This document shows, in pieces, positions 8,426 through 19,800 of a stretch of DNA of 32,532 nucleotides (positions are counted from its first letter, which is position 1; each line of letters starts with the position of its first letter). The position numbers and the translations under genes are program-made. Source of the stretch: Chromera velia. Taxonomy: Eukaryota; Sar; Chromeraceae. The stretch spans positions 1 through 32,532 of the forward strand of contig JAHBMJ010000845.1 in assembly GCA_018398765.1 (NCBI GenBank), read 5' to 3'. Under the pieces are notes generated by a model, which was not told the DNA's origin, searched no databases, and was given only the letters and a program-made list of their open reading frames with translations.

Positions 8426-10830
8426 TCGGGAGTGGGAGGCAGGTCTGGTCGGCGAGGTGACAGTCCGGGGTCACCGATGTCGCCTGGAAGGAGAGGTAAG
8501 GGACGTGCACAGTCTCCATCGTTTGGTGGATCTCCTCAGCCTCGGGGGCGTAGATCACCAGCGCGCACAGATAGATCCAAACGGATAGCCGGGGTGAGGA
8601 CGATCAGACACCGAATCCCAAATAACGACGTCGTGGTCGAAGGAGACCAAGAGGTACATAGTATGGTTGAGGAGGGAGATAGACAAAAGAGACGGAATAG
8701 ATGGAATGAGATAGATGAGGATGATGAGAATTCGTTTGAGACTGGTTTTGTCTATTATAGCATGGTCGTGGGTGCTCCAGTCAGAGTCTTGTATGACATT
8801 GGAGCCGATGATATTTTCATTGATAGCAAGTTTGCACACCATCGGCAGTTGCATGTTCGCAGGTTTGGTACTCTTCTTAACTGCTGGGTCGCCGTGAAGG
8901 AGCCGAGGAGACGAGAGGTCAATGAGTATGAAACTGCTATGCCCCTCCGAATTTAGGAGTATCAGGAGACAGTCGGTGCATTGCTTGCTGATCTGGATGG
9001 CTACGACATTATCCTTGGATGGAAATGGAGTGATGTCCATCAATCTGAAATCAGCCACTGGTCTCGTTCTCTTCGCTTCTTCTTTGACGGCAAGGAAGTG
9101 AATCTCCGGGGGGGTGCGTGTGTAGAAAATAGACCTTGTCCTCCCATTGTGTCGCATTTGTAGGCCAAACGAGCGATCAAGAGAGGTGCCGTCTGTCATC
9201 TTGTACGAATGGAGACGACACGCCAGCCTGCCTGCGATGTCTGTATAACTGAAGTGAGTGAGGGAAAAGGAAAGGGGAGAATGAATGATGGGGGGATTTT
9301 AGGTTCTGATTTTTTATCTTTTCTTCCGTCTGATCATCCTGCTTGGTCGGCCTCTGACTTGTCAGATGTGCATGAATTTCTCTCTTGACCGGATGTTGAG
9401 GTTGCGCTTGATGTAAAAGAAATTGTAGCTGATTATGCGACTCTCTTTTCCGATCAATTGAAAGAGTTGCCTCCCTCAAGGGGACCTGATTTGGATTTCA
9501 AAGTTGAGCTTGAGCCAGGTCATTCTCCTCCCGCCCGCCCGCCCTATCGTTTGTCGATCGGAGAGTTAGATAAACTGAGAAGGCAGATAGATGCGTATCT
9601 TTAGCAAGGATTCATCCGTCCGTCAGCGTCTCCATACATTGCCCCGATCCTTTTTGTCCAAAAAAAAAGACGGCACCATGCGTATATATGTGACTATACT
9701 GGACTGAATAAAATAACGATCAAAGATGAATATTCTCTCCCTCACCCTCAGGAATTGATTGATCGTCTGCATGGGGCACGCTTTTTTACGACGCTGGATT
9801 TACGTCAGTACTACCATCAGATGAGAATGAGGGAGGAGAATATCCCAAAGACAGCTTTGACGACTTGTTATGATTCCTTTGAGTGGCTGGTCGTCTCTTT
9901 TGGGTTGATAAACGCCCCACCGCATGGAATGAGAGTGATTCAGTATGTTCTTCGTTCATGCTTCGATCGTTTTATGTCTGTTTTCTTGATGATATTCTCA
10001 TCTATTCATGTACTAGAGAGGAACACAAAAAACACATATGGATTGTGTTGGGGCTGCTCGGTAAGAACAGTATGAAGGCAAAGCTCTCTAAATGTCATTT
10101 CATGCAGACTGAAGTCGTTTTTCTGGGACTGAAGATTTCACGGACGGGGGTGCGTCCAGAGAGGAGCAAGACTGAACAAATCAGTAAGTAGCCCACCCCC
10201 AAGAGCAAGAACGATGTGCTTTCTTTCCTTGGTTTTGCAAATTGGGTGAGACCTTTTATGCCTCGCTTCAGTGAAAAGGCAGGTTCTCTGTATACATTGC
10301 TGAGGGGAGATAAATTGTTTGAGTGGGGAAAGAAAGAAGAAGAGAGCTTTGAGACAATAAAAGAAGCAGTGAGAAATACAGTAGAGCTGTACATCCCTGA
10401 TTCTGCGCGTCTATTTGAAATCTTTGTGGATGCATGTGAATCGACAGAGACGTTTGCTGCTGTACTCATGCAAGAAGACCCTGAGACTGGATGGCTCCGT
10501 CCGTGTGCATTTGCTTCATACAGAATGTTACGGGCAGAATTGAAGTATTCCATCAGAGATAAAGAATTTCTTGCATGTGTGTTTGCTGTGAAATCGTGGA
10601 GACCATATGTCAGTCATACAACCAAGGTGTGGTCCGATCATGAATCTCTCAAGTATGTCAATGTATCTGCTGACTGCACCCTGATGTCTCCACGTATGCG
10701 AAGATTAGTCTCAACGTTCGACGAGTTGGGGATCACTTCCAGGTATGTGCCCAGTGTAAGAAACAGAGTGGCAGATGCACTGAGCAGACATCCGGCGGTG
10801 ACCACCCATGAGTCAACAGAAGAAGAGAAA
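8426..10830 (+). pseudogene. Retrotransposon pol, protease-RT-RNase H part
   Basis: The protease is seen as LYDIGADDIFIDSKF (about 8788-8835; the usual DTG is DIG) and YDIILGWKWS (about 8982-9010). RT motifs run from about 9480: GFIRPSASPYIAPILF, TLDLRQYYHQM, SFGLINAPP and, after a frameshift near 9990, DDILIY. RNase H (about 10380-10790) keeps its acidic residues in FVDACES, RDKEFLA and SDHESL. Stops occur at 8954 (TAG), 9161 (TAG), 9386 (TGA), 9602 (TAG) and 10189 (TAG). Small indels occur near 9661-9700, where an A run and a lost base roughly compensate, and near 9990. The part from 10192 is open. The domain order is diagnostic of Ty3/gypsy. Confidence 0.9.
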
Positions 10831-12341
10831 GAAAGAAAAGAAATCTGCCAGTTGTTGTTGCTGGAGTCAAGAGTGCAGCCGGATGAAGAGTTGTTAGAGA
10901 GGATAAAGAAAGGCTATGAAGAAGAGAAGTTCTGGACAGAAGTGAACGAAGTGATGGAGCACCCTGATAGAGAGGTGCCTCGACACTTGCGGCTGATTGT
11001 CTCTCGTTTTCAGATAGAAGATGGATTGCTTTATTTCAACAATCGGCTGGCTGTCCCTATAGAGAGACTGCAAAGGAATCTCATTTATGAGTATCACAAT
11101 ACGGCCGCAGGGGGTCACTTGGGGGCAGAGAAGACATATTTGAAACTGGCAGGAAGTTTCTACTGGCCTCATATATATGTTTCTGTCCAGCAGTATATCA
11201 GAAAGTGCGATGCGTGCCAGAGAGCAAAGAAGCCGACTGAGAAACCACATGGATTGCTCCAACCTCTCTCTATCCCTGAATTTTCTTTTCAGTCAATCTC
11301 TTTAGATTTTGTGTTTAGTTTACCGAGGGTGATGTTTAAAGGAGAATGGGTTGATGGGATTCTCTCTGTGATTGACCGTCTGTCAAAAACCCCTACTTTT
11401 ACTGCAGTCTCCTCGGAAATCAACGCCAAGGGAACTGCAGAGGTGGTCTATGAGCGCGTCATGTGCGAGCACGGAATGCTGCAGTCAGTCATGAGTGATC
11501 GTGATCCTCGTTTTTTGTCAGCATTCTGGAAGGAATTGGCTCGTTTATGGGGAACGAAGCTGAATATGAGCACAAGAGGATACCTACAGTCAGACGGACA
11601 GACAGAGAGAGACAATCAGACAATTGAACAGATGTTGCGTTGTTTTGTGAATGAGCACCAGACAGACTGGCCAAGGTGGTTGTGTTCATGTCAATTTGTA
11701 TATTGTGATTCTGTGCATCCAGCCACAGGTATATCTCCTTTTTTTTGTACGGCTGTGGCCCCATTCGTTTGCCTTTAGTCTCCGTGCGCTCGAAGTCATT
11801 CTATCCGCCAGCAGCAGACTTTGCAGACCGCAGAGAGGCAAAAATCATAAAGGCAAAGGAGAAACTTGAACGAGCAAGAGAACAAGCAGCTCGTCAAGTA
11901 GACCTACACAGAAAAGAAGTCTTATTTGCTCCAGAGGATTTCTTACTTGTATGCAATGCATACTTTAAAGGAAGTAAGAAGCCAAGCGGGAAGCTTGAGC
12001 CTGTATTTTATAGACCGTTTGAGGTAGAAGAGAAAATAGGGAGCAATACGTATAAGCTGATTTTCCCTGCAGAGGTAAGGGGCCACAATGTCATCAATGT
12101 TTCTTTCCTCAAGAAGTATAAGAGAGAAAAGGATGACCCTCCTCCTGCCATCAGATTGCCTGCATTAAAAGAGGTCGAGTATGAAGTGAAAGAGATTCTC
12201 CATCACAGAAAGATAGACAAACAGGCACACTATCTGGTATGGTGGGAAGGAGAGAGTAAAAAAAATGCATCCTGGGAGCCTGCTGTAAATCTGACACACG
12301 CCAAAGAAGCACTGCATGCATTCAAAGAAAAGAAAAGGTAA
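10831..12341 (+). pseudogene. Retrotransposon integrase with C-terminal chromodomain
   Basis: The HHCC zinc-binding domain (about 11085-11230) is intact, with HN..GGHLG and CDACQRAKK. The catalytic core keeps the D-D-E triad: LDFV (about 11306), SDRDPRF (about 11494) and DGQTERDN (about 11593). A one-base loss in an eight-T run at about 11729-11736 shifts the frame. The C-terminal part continues from 11745 through a GPIRLP segment to a chromodomain at about 12173-12335 with YEVKEILHHR, YLVWWEG and NASWEPAVNL, including the aromatic residues that bind methylated histone tails in this family. The frame ends in TAA at 12339. Known chromodomain integrases steer insertion toward heterochromatin; whether this one did is inference. 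Confidence 0.92.
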
Positions 12342-12664
12342 GAAAAGAAAGAAGCAACGGGCAGGTGTCTAGGCAGGTGTAGGATGCAGTTGAGGAACAG
12401 AGAGGTGAAGTCAGTGTAGGCAGAAGTGATAGGCCTGTGGAGTGGTATGCGTGCTTGTGAGTGTAGGATGGATGAAGGAGATTAGGTAGATGAATTGTGT
12501 ATGACATTATCCTCCGATCTTGCATGTGTATATGCAGTTCGATGTACTTATCTGTGCAGAATGAGGTGTGTGATGAGCGACAGTTCGAGGGGGCTGTAAG
12601 AGAGGGAGCCTATAGAAGAAGAGTAGAAGCCGAGCGAGGTCGTCGGCTCCAAGCAGCGGGCAGG
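12342..12664 (+). other. Retrotransposon 3' untranslated region
   Basis: It lies between the chromodomain stop and the 3' LTR. GGGCAGGTGT(A/C)TAGG-like words recur near 12358, 12375 and 12658. The block AGCAGCGGGCAGG occurs just before the LTR and again inside it. A purine-rich stretch at about 12594-12640 is the nearest candidate polypurine tract. Confidence 0.7.
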
Positions 12665-12942
12665 TGTAGGCCAGACACGAGCAGCGGGCAGGCAACGGGC
12701 TTAAGGCGTGGCGGCGTGGCGGCGCGGCGGCGCTATGAGTGACGGCCTGTATAATTTTAATGTGGCCTGACGTTGGAATTGATCAGTCTACCTGCATGCA
12801 TGCTTGATTGATGTGGTAGCATCTGACTGATGAATTAACAGGACAACTCTCCTAGATCAGACTTCCTACGACACTTATAGCCACTGAACTCGAATGCCCA
12901 TCTTAGCTATTAAAGTTCAGAGAGCCCCATATAAAGCTAACA
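12665..12942 (+). repeat. 3' LTR, 278 bp
   Basis: Gap-free partner of 6979-7256, with 18 transition differences and no transversions or indels. It is followed directly by the AGCTA duplication. Confidence 0.95.
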
Positions 12943-12947
12943 AGCTA
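12943..12947. repeat. Target site duplication AGCTA, right
   Basis: Matches 6974-6978 exactly. Confidence 0.93.
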
Positions 12948-13018
12948 TGTAGGGTATTGTGTTATAATTTGAATTATGTCACACAATATATAGTTCTAGT
13001 GTATATTTGAAGACAGCT

Positions 13019-13026
13019 AGCAAGAC
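13019..13026. repeat. 8-bp target duplication AGCAAGAC, left
   Basis: Directly precedes the TAGGG end and is identical to 14838-14845. Confidence 0.9.
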
Positions 13027-14837
13027 TAGGGATAGCTATCATATCAATATCGTATCGTATTGTATCGGTATCGGTATCGAAGTATCGACTATCGGTTCTT
13101 TCTCGAGCGGCCGAGTATCAGTTAGTATCGGCCTGTTTAGAGCTTATGAAGGACTAGCTGGGCTAATATGTGGCAAGGCGCGCGCCGGGCCGGGCCTCGG
13201 AGCTCGAAGACCGGGCGCGGCCGGGCCTATGCAGTAACACGTATACCGTCCTCAACCGGCTCCATGCATAGATGAATGCGGAACCGGCTCCATGCAACGT
13301 GCACTGAATTCAGCCTCAGCGCGGCCAGAACAGCCCGACTTGGCTTCAAGACAAGACTGCATATACACTGCATCCAATCTAACAGAGCTTTATCATTTCT
13401 GTTTTCTGAACAAAACTGCTTCTAGACAATCAAAGCATCATAACAGCCAGGAGGGGAAAAAACAAGCTAAGGTGTGGGCATATTATAAACGTCAGGCGGA
13501 TAGAAATTTCGTCTTTTCAGCATGCAGAGTTGCTTGACCCGTTGTTGCCCTGTCGGAGTTGGCTCACTGGCCAACGTTCAAACAGCTCAAGGACAGTAGC
13601 CTAAGAATCGTCTTTCTACAGTGCTGTCTCCTCTTTTTGTGCCGTCTTGGAGCTTTAGGAGTGACCGGATCGACGAGGATGTCAACATGGGCGAACTGAG
13701 ATTCGGAAAGGTCAGTCATGAGTGAGGTCACTGTCATTTGGTGACATCTATACTCTGCCATTGAAGCTTGCCACTTTACCATTGATGTTCAACCAATGAA
13801 CATACCTCTGATGACCTCATCTGTTGCAAAAGCTTGCCACTTGGCGACTTGCTGCTCGTTTTTCGACGTTGACCTAGCTTCCAGCAACGGTTCGGTCTTC
13901 ACACCTTATGAATCATAAAACACGCACCAGGACCGTCTATCTGTTTCCCTGTGGGAACCTTTATAGTCCAATGTGTTTGTCTTGGTCTCGTTCATGCTTT
14001 TACTTGTGCAGAAGGAACTCCTAATACCGAAAGCAGTGCTGTTTTCATTTTTCCGGAACTGGATTTGCCCTCCCTGGCTAGCTCCCTGGAATGACCGGTG
14101 AGTTTGTCACTTGTGCCCGCTCCGCAGAGGAAGGAGAGGGCTTCTCCAAAGTCTAGAAAGCTAAGGAGTGTCTCACCATGGATGTATTCCGCCAAATTGT
14201 TGCAGCTTTGAAGTCTCAGCTGGCCGTTTTGCGTATTGGTCGATTTTTATGGAGATGCACACACATACAGATAAGCATACAGACCGCTACACACTATCAG
14301 ACCTTTGACCTCAATTTTCTCTTCACTCCGCTCACCGAGTATCAACCAGCACATCGCTCAAGAGAGTCCAACCTGAGCTGCTTGCTGTGTAGCTTATGTT
14401 TTCTTTCTTCNTTGTGCTACAAATCTACATGGTTCCTTCAACGTGAGTGCAGAATAGCATGTGGATGTCTGCGTTTTGCTGTAAATTTTGTATGCATTCA
14501 CTTGCATTTCCAGGAACGACGTGGCATGGGATTTCCAAGAACGACGTGTTGATGAAGTTATTGTCAACCTCATGATGTGTTGACTCTTTTTAAGGGGGGG
14601 GGTTAGGGGGGCGAAGCCCCCTTTATAGTTTGGCCTTCTAAACTTTTTGGAACCCATTTTCTAAAAACATGAGATTTTTATAAAAAGTTTACAGTTTTAC
14701 GAATGATACCGTTTGTACTAGGTTTTAGCCTCATACGCTAAAAAATTTATGTCGGTATCAAAATTATCGACGATACCCCCTTTTTTTGGAACCTTAAATT
14801 CCGATACGATACCGATTCGATACGATAGCTATCCCTA
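13027..14837. mobile_element. Non-autonomous hAT-type DNA transposon, 1811 bp
   Basis: The ends are inverted repeats: TAGGGATAGCTATC-A-TATC on the left, and on the reverse strand from 14837 TAGGGATAGCTATC-G-TATC. An 8-bp duplication AGCAAGAC flanks it exactly (13019-13026 and 14838-14845). Eight-bp duplications and ends of the form YARNG are hallmarks of the hAT superfamily. The subterminal parts are rich in TATCG/CGATA words (about 13048-13102 and 14745-14828), as expected for transposase binding sites. A GC-rich patch (about 13178-13228) and a GGGGGC-GAA-GCCCCC hairpin (about 14605-14620) lie inside. No transposase ORF is present, so it would depend on an enzyme supplied elsewhere. One base (N, 14411) is undetermined. 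Confidence 0.88.
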
Positions 14838-14845
14838 AGCAAGAC
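14838..14845. repeat. 8-bp target duplication AGCAAGAC, right
   Basis: Directly follows the CCCTA end and is identical to 13019-13026. Confidence 0.9.
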
Positions 14846-15270
14846 ACTGGAGCTAGTGTTAGGAGGGTTTTGAACTAAGTTCTGAAGTTCAAATCTGAAC
14901 TTCTAACTAGACTTCTGATGCCAGACCTAGTGTCAGACTGCTGAAATTAAGCAAAGAATTTTGATCCGCATAGACCAGTTAATTCTTTAGAAAAATATAC
15001 GTTAACAAATTATTAGAAAAGCTGTACAATTTGAAAATTGCTAGAAAATGTTATTTATTAATCAATCAATCTAGAAACTAGGCTAAAAAAATACTAGTAA
15101 AATCTTAAAACAATGAGAAACTGATAAAAAATATCATATGAGAAATTTGCTTCAGATTACCTCGGGTTTCTATTTTTATGCGAAGTTAGCTGGATTCAAT
15201 TTGATGCAACGAAGCAATCAGTCAATAATATTAATAGTATTTAATACTGTAAATTACAATGTTTGAGTAA
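14846..15270. other. AT-rich intergenic stretch
   Basis: It lies between the hAT element and the stop codon of the ankyrin gene. It holds a short palindrome (GAAGTTCAAATCTGAACTTC, about 14883) and AT-rich sequence that would be the 3' flank of the ankyrin gene. No coding signal is seen. Confidence 0.6.
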
Positions 15271-16474
15271 TTACAGTACAGAGAAGCCTGTAAAATGGGG
15301 GGCGGGAGGAGGGACTGAAGCCACCGCATACGGCCGTTTTGGAATTCGAACATCAACACTGTGCGGAGATCGGACAGTGAATGTCGAGGGGCCCACGTGT
15401 GTCACCTTCGCGCTCCCTGGACGTAACCACCCTCCCCGTGCCCCCGCTGTTTTTCCGTTAACCGATAAAGATGGCGGTTTTGCCAGTCGCGCATCACATA
15501 CAGCAGCCACTGAAAAGACGCAGATGTCCCCCGGACGGAAGACGGGGGGCAGGGCGCCCCCTCCCCACGGAGGGCGCCTTCTGGGTTCTCTGGGCATGCT
15601 CGGCTCCTTCCCGACTTGAGGCTCCTTGGAGCGTCCTGCCACGCTACCCTGTCCACGCTCACCAGTACCGCTCCCCTGTGCAGGAAGAGAGCGCGCGGGC
15701 CTGTCAGAGTCGGGAGCTTGGGTCCTGTCTGAGAGCGGCGTTGCTTCTCTGCAGGCAGAACAAGCAGGCCGGGCAGCTGTTCGTACGACTTGTTGTGTAC
15801 AGAGAACTCGAGAGAGAGCCCTCCTATCGTTGAAGGTAGAACCTCGATAGTTTGTGTAGACTTGGGGAAGTGGTAGATGAACTTCGATGCAGGCAGCAGC
15901 GGACTGTCACTCTGTCTGTCTCTCTGTACCCTCCTGACTGCCAGAACAAAGGGCCTTTTGCAGAAGAGATTCAGAGGAAGGCGAGCACACGCACTTGATG
16001 CAAATTTGGGGCATGAAGACAGTCTGACTGACTGACCTGCTTGCCATGACTCTGAAGATGACATCGTCCACCGAGAGCTGCAGGGGGCTGCGGTCAAAGA
16101 AGACCTGCGAGCATGCATGCGAGCACAGAGGGAGATAGCGGGATGCTCCACTTGAAGTACGGAATGAAGGGCCAACAAAGAAGAACAGGACGAGAGGAAA
16201 CAGCGCAGGTGGCGAGGAGGATTGACAAGATAGAGAACTGTTGAGAGCAAAAACAAACAAAAAAAAAGGGTGCTCGAAAAAGGACAAAAAGAGGCTCACG
16301 CTTCCATTCTCACACACGCCAGCGGCAGCCGCGTGTCTGCTTCCTATTTGTTCGCAAGCCCCTTTTTCCTGTTTTCGGTGCTCCTTCAGTCTCTCTACAT
16401 ACCTTGGTTGCTGGTTTCGCCGTCTGCGCAGCCGACTCGACCAGAACGATGAACGACAAAATAGCTCTCTCCTG

Positions 16475-16550
<76 letters not shown>

Positions 16551-16768
16551 TATATATACACACACATACATATGTACATACATAGAGAGATACAGATCAC
16601 ACTTACAAATACACGTGCACAGCGTCATTTTTGATCAGGGCTGACGGAAAAATGACAGTGTAAAAATTTCTTTTCAAGGTCTAATGATGAAGCCAGACTC
16701 TCAGTACTTCATCTGAGAGAAAATGAAAAACATCCTCGGGCAGCATCGAGAACGGTCACACACGCACG

Positions 16769-16799
<31 letters not shown>

Positions 16800-16847
16800 T
16801 CCCACTTTCTCTCTCTCTCTCTCACACACACACACACGTTTGTTTTT

Positions 16848-16883
<36 letters not shown>

Positions 16884-19800
16884 GAGGCAAACGAATGAAG
16901 GATACACACAGTCTAAAGGACTCTGCACTTTTTTTGTCTGCCAAGTGAATCAATCGGTCTCACACAAGAACCCCCCCACCCCCCCCAACTCAATCCCCGA
17001 CTGATCGACAGACCCGATCGACCACCCTCACAACGAGGTCGACAAAGTCTTGCCCTTTTCGGAGGACTGCAGGCTCGAAGACCTCCACTGTCCCTCCACC
17101 CGCAGCGGCACTCGCAGGCACGCCCCCAACATTCATAGCTCGGCACGGCTCTCCCTCCCCAATGGGCCGTCCGGGACCCTTCTCCCTCTCCCTCTCCTGC
17201 TCTGGTTGCTGCCTCCCAAGTCGACATGCAGGGGGAACACTTCGGAGCCTGCTGACAGCAGCTGTGGACGCCATCCTTGACCCCCCCTTTTCCCTTTCCC
17301 TCTCTGGAGCGTTGGAGGGGAACCTTGAGGGGTGCCCGGCTTCTTGGGGAACTGCCAGAATTCGAGAGGGGGGGTGGAAGGCAGAGACAGGCACAGGGCG
17401 GGATCTGCCCTCTGCCCTCCCGAGTTGAAGTCGTGCCCCCATTTTCGTTCTCCCTCCCTCTTGTGCACCTCTTTGTCCAGCCCGACCGAGAGAAACTGCC
17501 TCCACGTGACTGGCAGACGCCTCAGGAGGAGACGGGTGTCGGTTCACGTTCCTCAACATCTCCTCGACCTCTGCAGGGAGCTCATCTGCTGAAGCGTTGT
17601 GAGAGTCCACAGGAATCTCTCGGAGCTCTCCGTTGCCTCCCTTTTCTCCCCCTGTCTCTGCCTCTGCCTGGAGACGGAGGGAAGAAAAGGGTCTGGTGGG
17701 AGTCCAGGTGTCTTGTGGGGCTCTGATTGTGGTTTCGCTTTGCGGGGGCACTCGCACACTCCGGTCAGTGCCCCCAATGGTGCCGAGACGGGTCGAGTCG
17801 TTTCCCTTCCCCCCGTTCCCCTCCTGTCTGGTGGGTGTCATCTGAGGCATTCCTTTTTGGGGACTCCAGAGGGGTCCCTCTCCCTCTGCCTCTGCCTTCT
17901 TCTCGGCAAAAGGAGAGGAGGAGGACAGGGAGGCTCGAAGAGGACCCCGGGCGGGGGCAGAACCTGAACCTGAATGCCCCCAGTGGGAATTTTCAGGCGG
18001 TGAACGTGAGGGGGACCAGACAGCTCCGCCTCCTTCTAAGCCATCCGTCAGCACTGCCCGAGACTCTTCAAACAGAGAACCCCCGAAACCAAACGCAGCA
18101 GAAGGCCCTCCTGCCCCTGCGTGCGTCAGGAGAGATCCAGGGCCTCCAGTCACACGCCGACGCACAGTGGGCCCTGCAGGCAAAGAGGCAGTCCCCATCC
18201 AGCATTCAGTCTACCGTTCTAAGCATCAATTGATGTTCCAAAAAAGCAATAAAACAATCAAAGCATCCATCCAGGTTCTCTGACATGATCCAAATTACTG
18301 TACGCACTCTAACAATCGGAAACGTACAAAGAACAAGATCCCCAAACAACCACTGGCTTTTTCAAGAACCGTTCTGGCCTTTCCAGCTACGTACATTTTT
18401 TTTTTCTTTCGTCTATTTCCGTCAAATAATCAAAGTGCGCACCTTTCCGTCGCACCGCCCTTGCCCCCCTCTCCCCTAGATAGGACGACCTGCCGTTAGA
18501 GACGAGTCGCGTGTCCCCAACAGGGGAGGAGCGCATCCTGCATTCATGTCATTCGATCAGTGCGCACACACGTCAACAAAAGGAAGATGGGGGACAGGCG
18601 GAAGACAAACACGCTCAGACAGCTTGATCGATAAACGGCACCTTTGCAAACCTGTACACGAAGTTAATGCTCATGCTTATGCATTGCCGCCTCAGTGAGT
18701 GAAGTGAGGGACTGCGCTCTAGACATGCTGCCGGCCCCCCCCTCCCCAGAACCGAAAAAGGAGAACCATCTTTCGAAAGACCAACCGGCCGGCAGTTCCG
18801 GGGGCCCCCTCCTCCCCGCGCGCGTCCCTCAGCCTGCCCCCCCTCGCGACGACCACGGGAGTCCTTTTGACGCTCCCTGGTGCTGCGCCTGCGGGCCGAC
18901 TGCTACCTGGCCGTCTCCCTGTCCCCCCCGGCTTCCGTGACTGTTGGGAAGGGCCCCTCATCAGATCAGCGCAGTGCGGTGCAGCCTCTAAAAGCATCGC
19001 ACAAACCTGCAGACGAGGAAAGAACCCGATCGTTTTCTTCTTCTTGTTCTTCCTTTTTCTGGTACTTCACCTGACTAGAGAGAGAGAGCATTCCCGCTCT
19101 CTTCTTTCTTGGGCAGATTCATGGCCTCACAGAGAGACATACAGACAAACAAGAGGCAATCTAACACAACACTCGCCCTTTCTCTCTCTAACACACACAA
19201 ACATACGCACACACCTGCGCGAACCGAACAGGCTGAGAGAGCCACTACTTCCCCAAAACACAGGGGGGGAAATGAGGAAGAAACGGGGGGATGTACTGAC
19301 GTCTGAGTGTCCGAGTGAGGCTGCCACATGGAATGAGCTGACGCCCGTTCTTCCCCTTTCCTTCTCCTTTTCCTTCAGAGCGTCTATCTGCCTTTGTCCC
19401 TGCCTCCCTCCTCCCACGCCCCTCCCACTAGGCACAGACACCCCCCTCCTTCCCTTCACCCCTTCCCCCTTATCTACACAACCCTCCGCCACTGCCCGGG
19501 ACCTGCCCCCCCCAAGCCGATGCCACTCGACCCATGTCGGGTCCGCTCCCGCCTCCAGCAGAGCTGCACAGGCCGCCACCCTCCTCTCGGCCTGCCCGAC
19601 CGCGGCCGCGTCCAGGAGGGCCGAGGAGAGCGTCTCGCGGGCCTTCCGGGATTTCCTCGGCACAAAACTCAGCAGAGACTCCAGAGTCTGCAGAAAGGGA
19701 ATTAAGCAGACAGACGGGGAACGATCGGTCGAGGGTCCAAACTTTCTTCATCTACATAAGAAGCAGAGATGTTCCTGCGTTCTCATGAGAGGACGCTTGA

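Larger units (their letters stand above)
6979..12942 (+). mobile_element. Full-length degenerate Ty3/gypsy chromodomain LTR retrotransposon
   Basis: This 5964-bp element is bounded by two 278-bp direct LTRs that begin TG and end CA. A 5-bp target duplication AGCTA flanks it exactly (6974-6978 and 12943-12947). The internal order is gag with a CCHC-type knuckle, aspartic protease, reverse transcriptase, RNase H, integrase and C-terminal chromodomain, which is the Ty3/gypsy (chromovirus-type) order. At least six internal stop codons and several 1-base frameshifts make it non-functional. A primer-binding-site-like sequence follows the left LTR. A clear polypurine tract directly against the right LTR is not visible; purine-rich sequence lies at about 12594-12640. 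The LTRs differ at 18 of 278 positions, all transitions, so the insertion is not recent. Confidence 0.95.

Noticed and set aside
13292-13537. Possible BED zinc-finger remnant of a hAT transposase (KVWAYYKRQ ... FSACRVA)
   Set aside because: Only a weak resemblance, with no second Cys or His pair and no continuing transposase reading frame.
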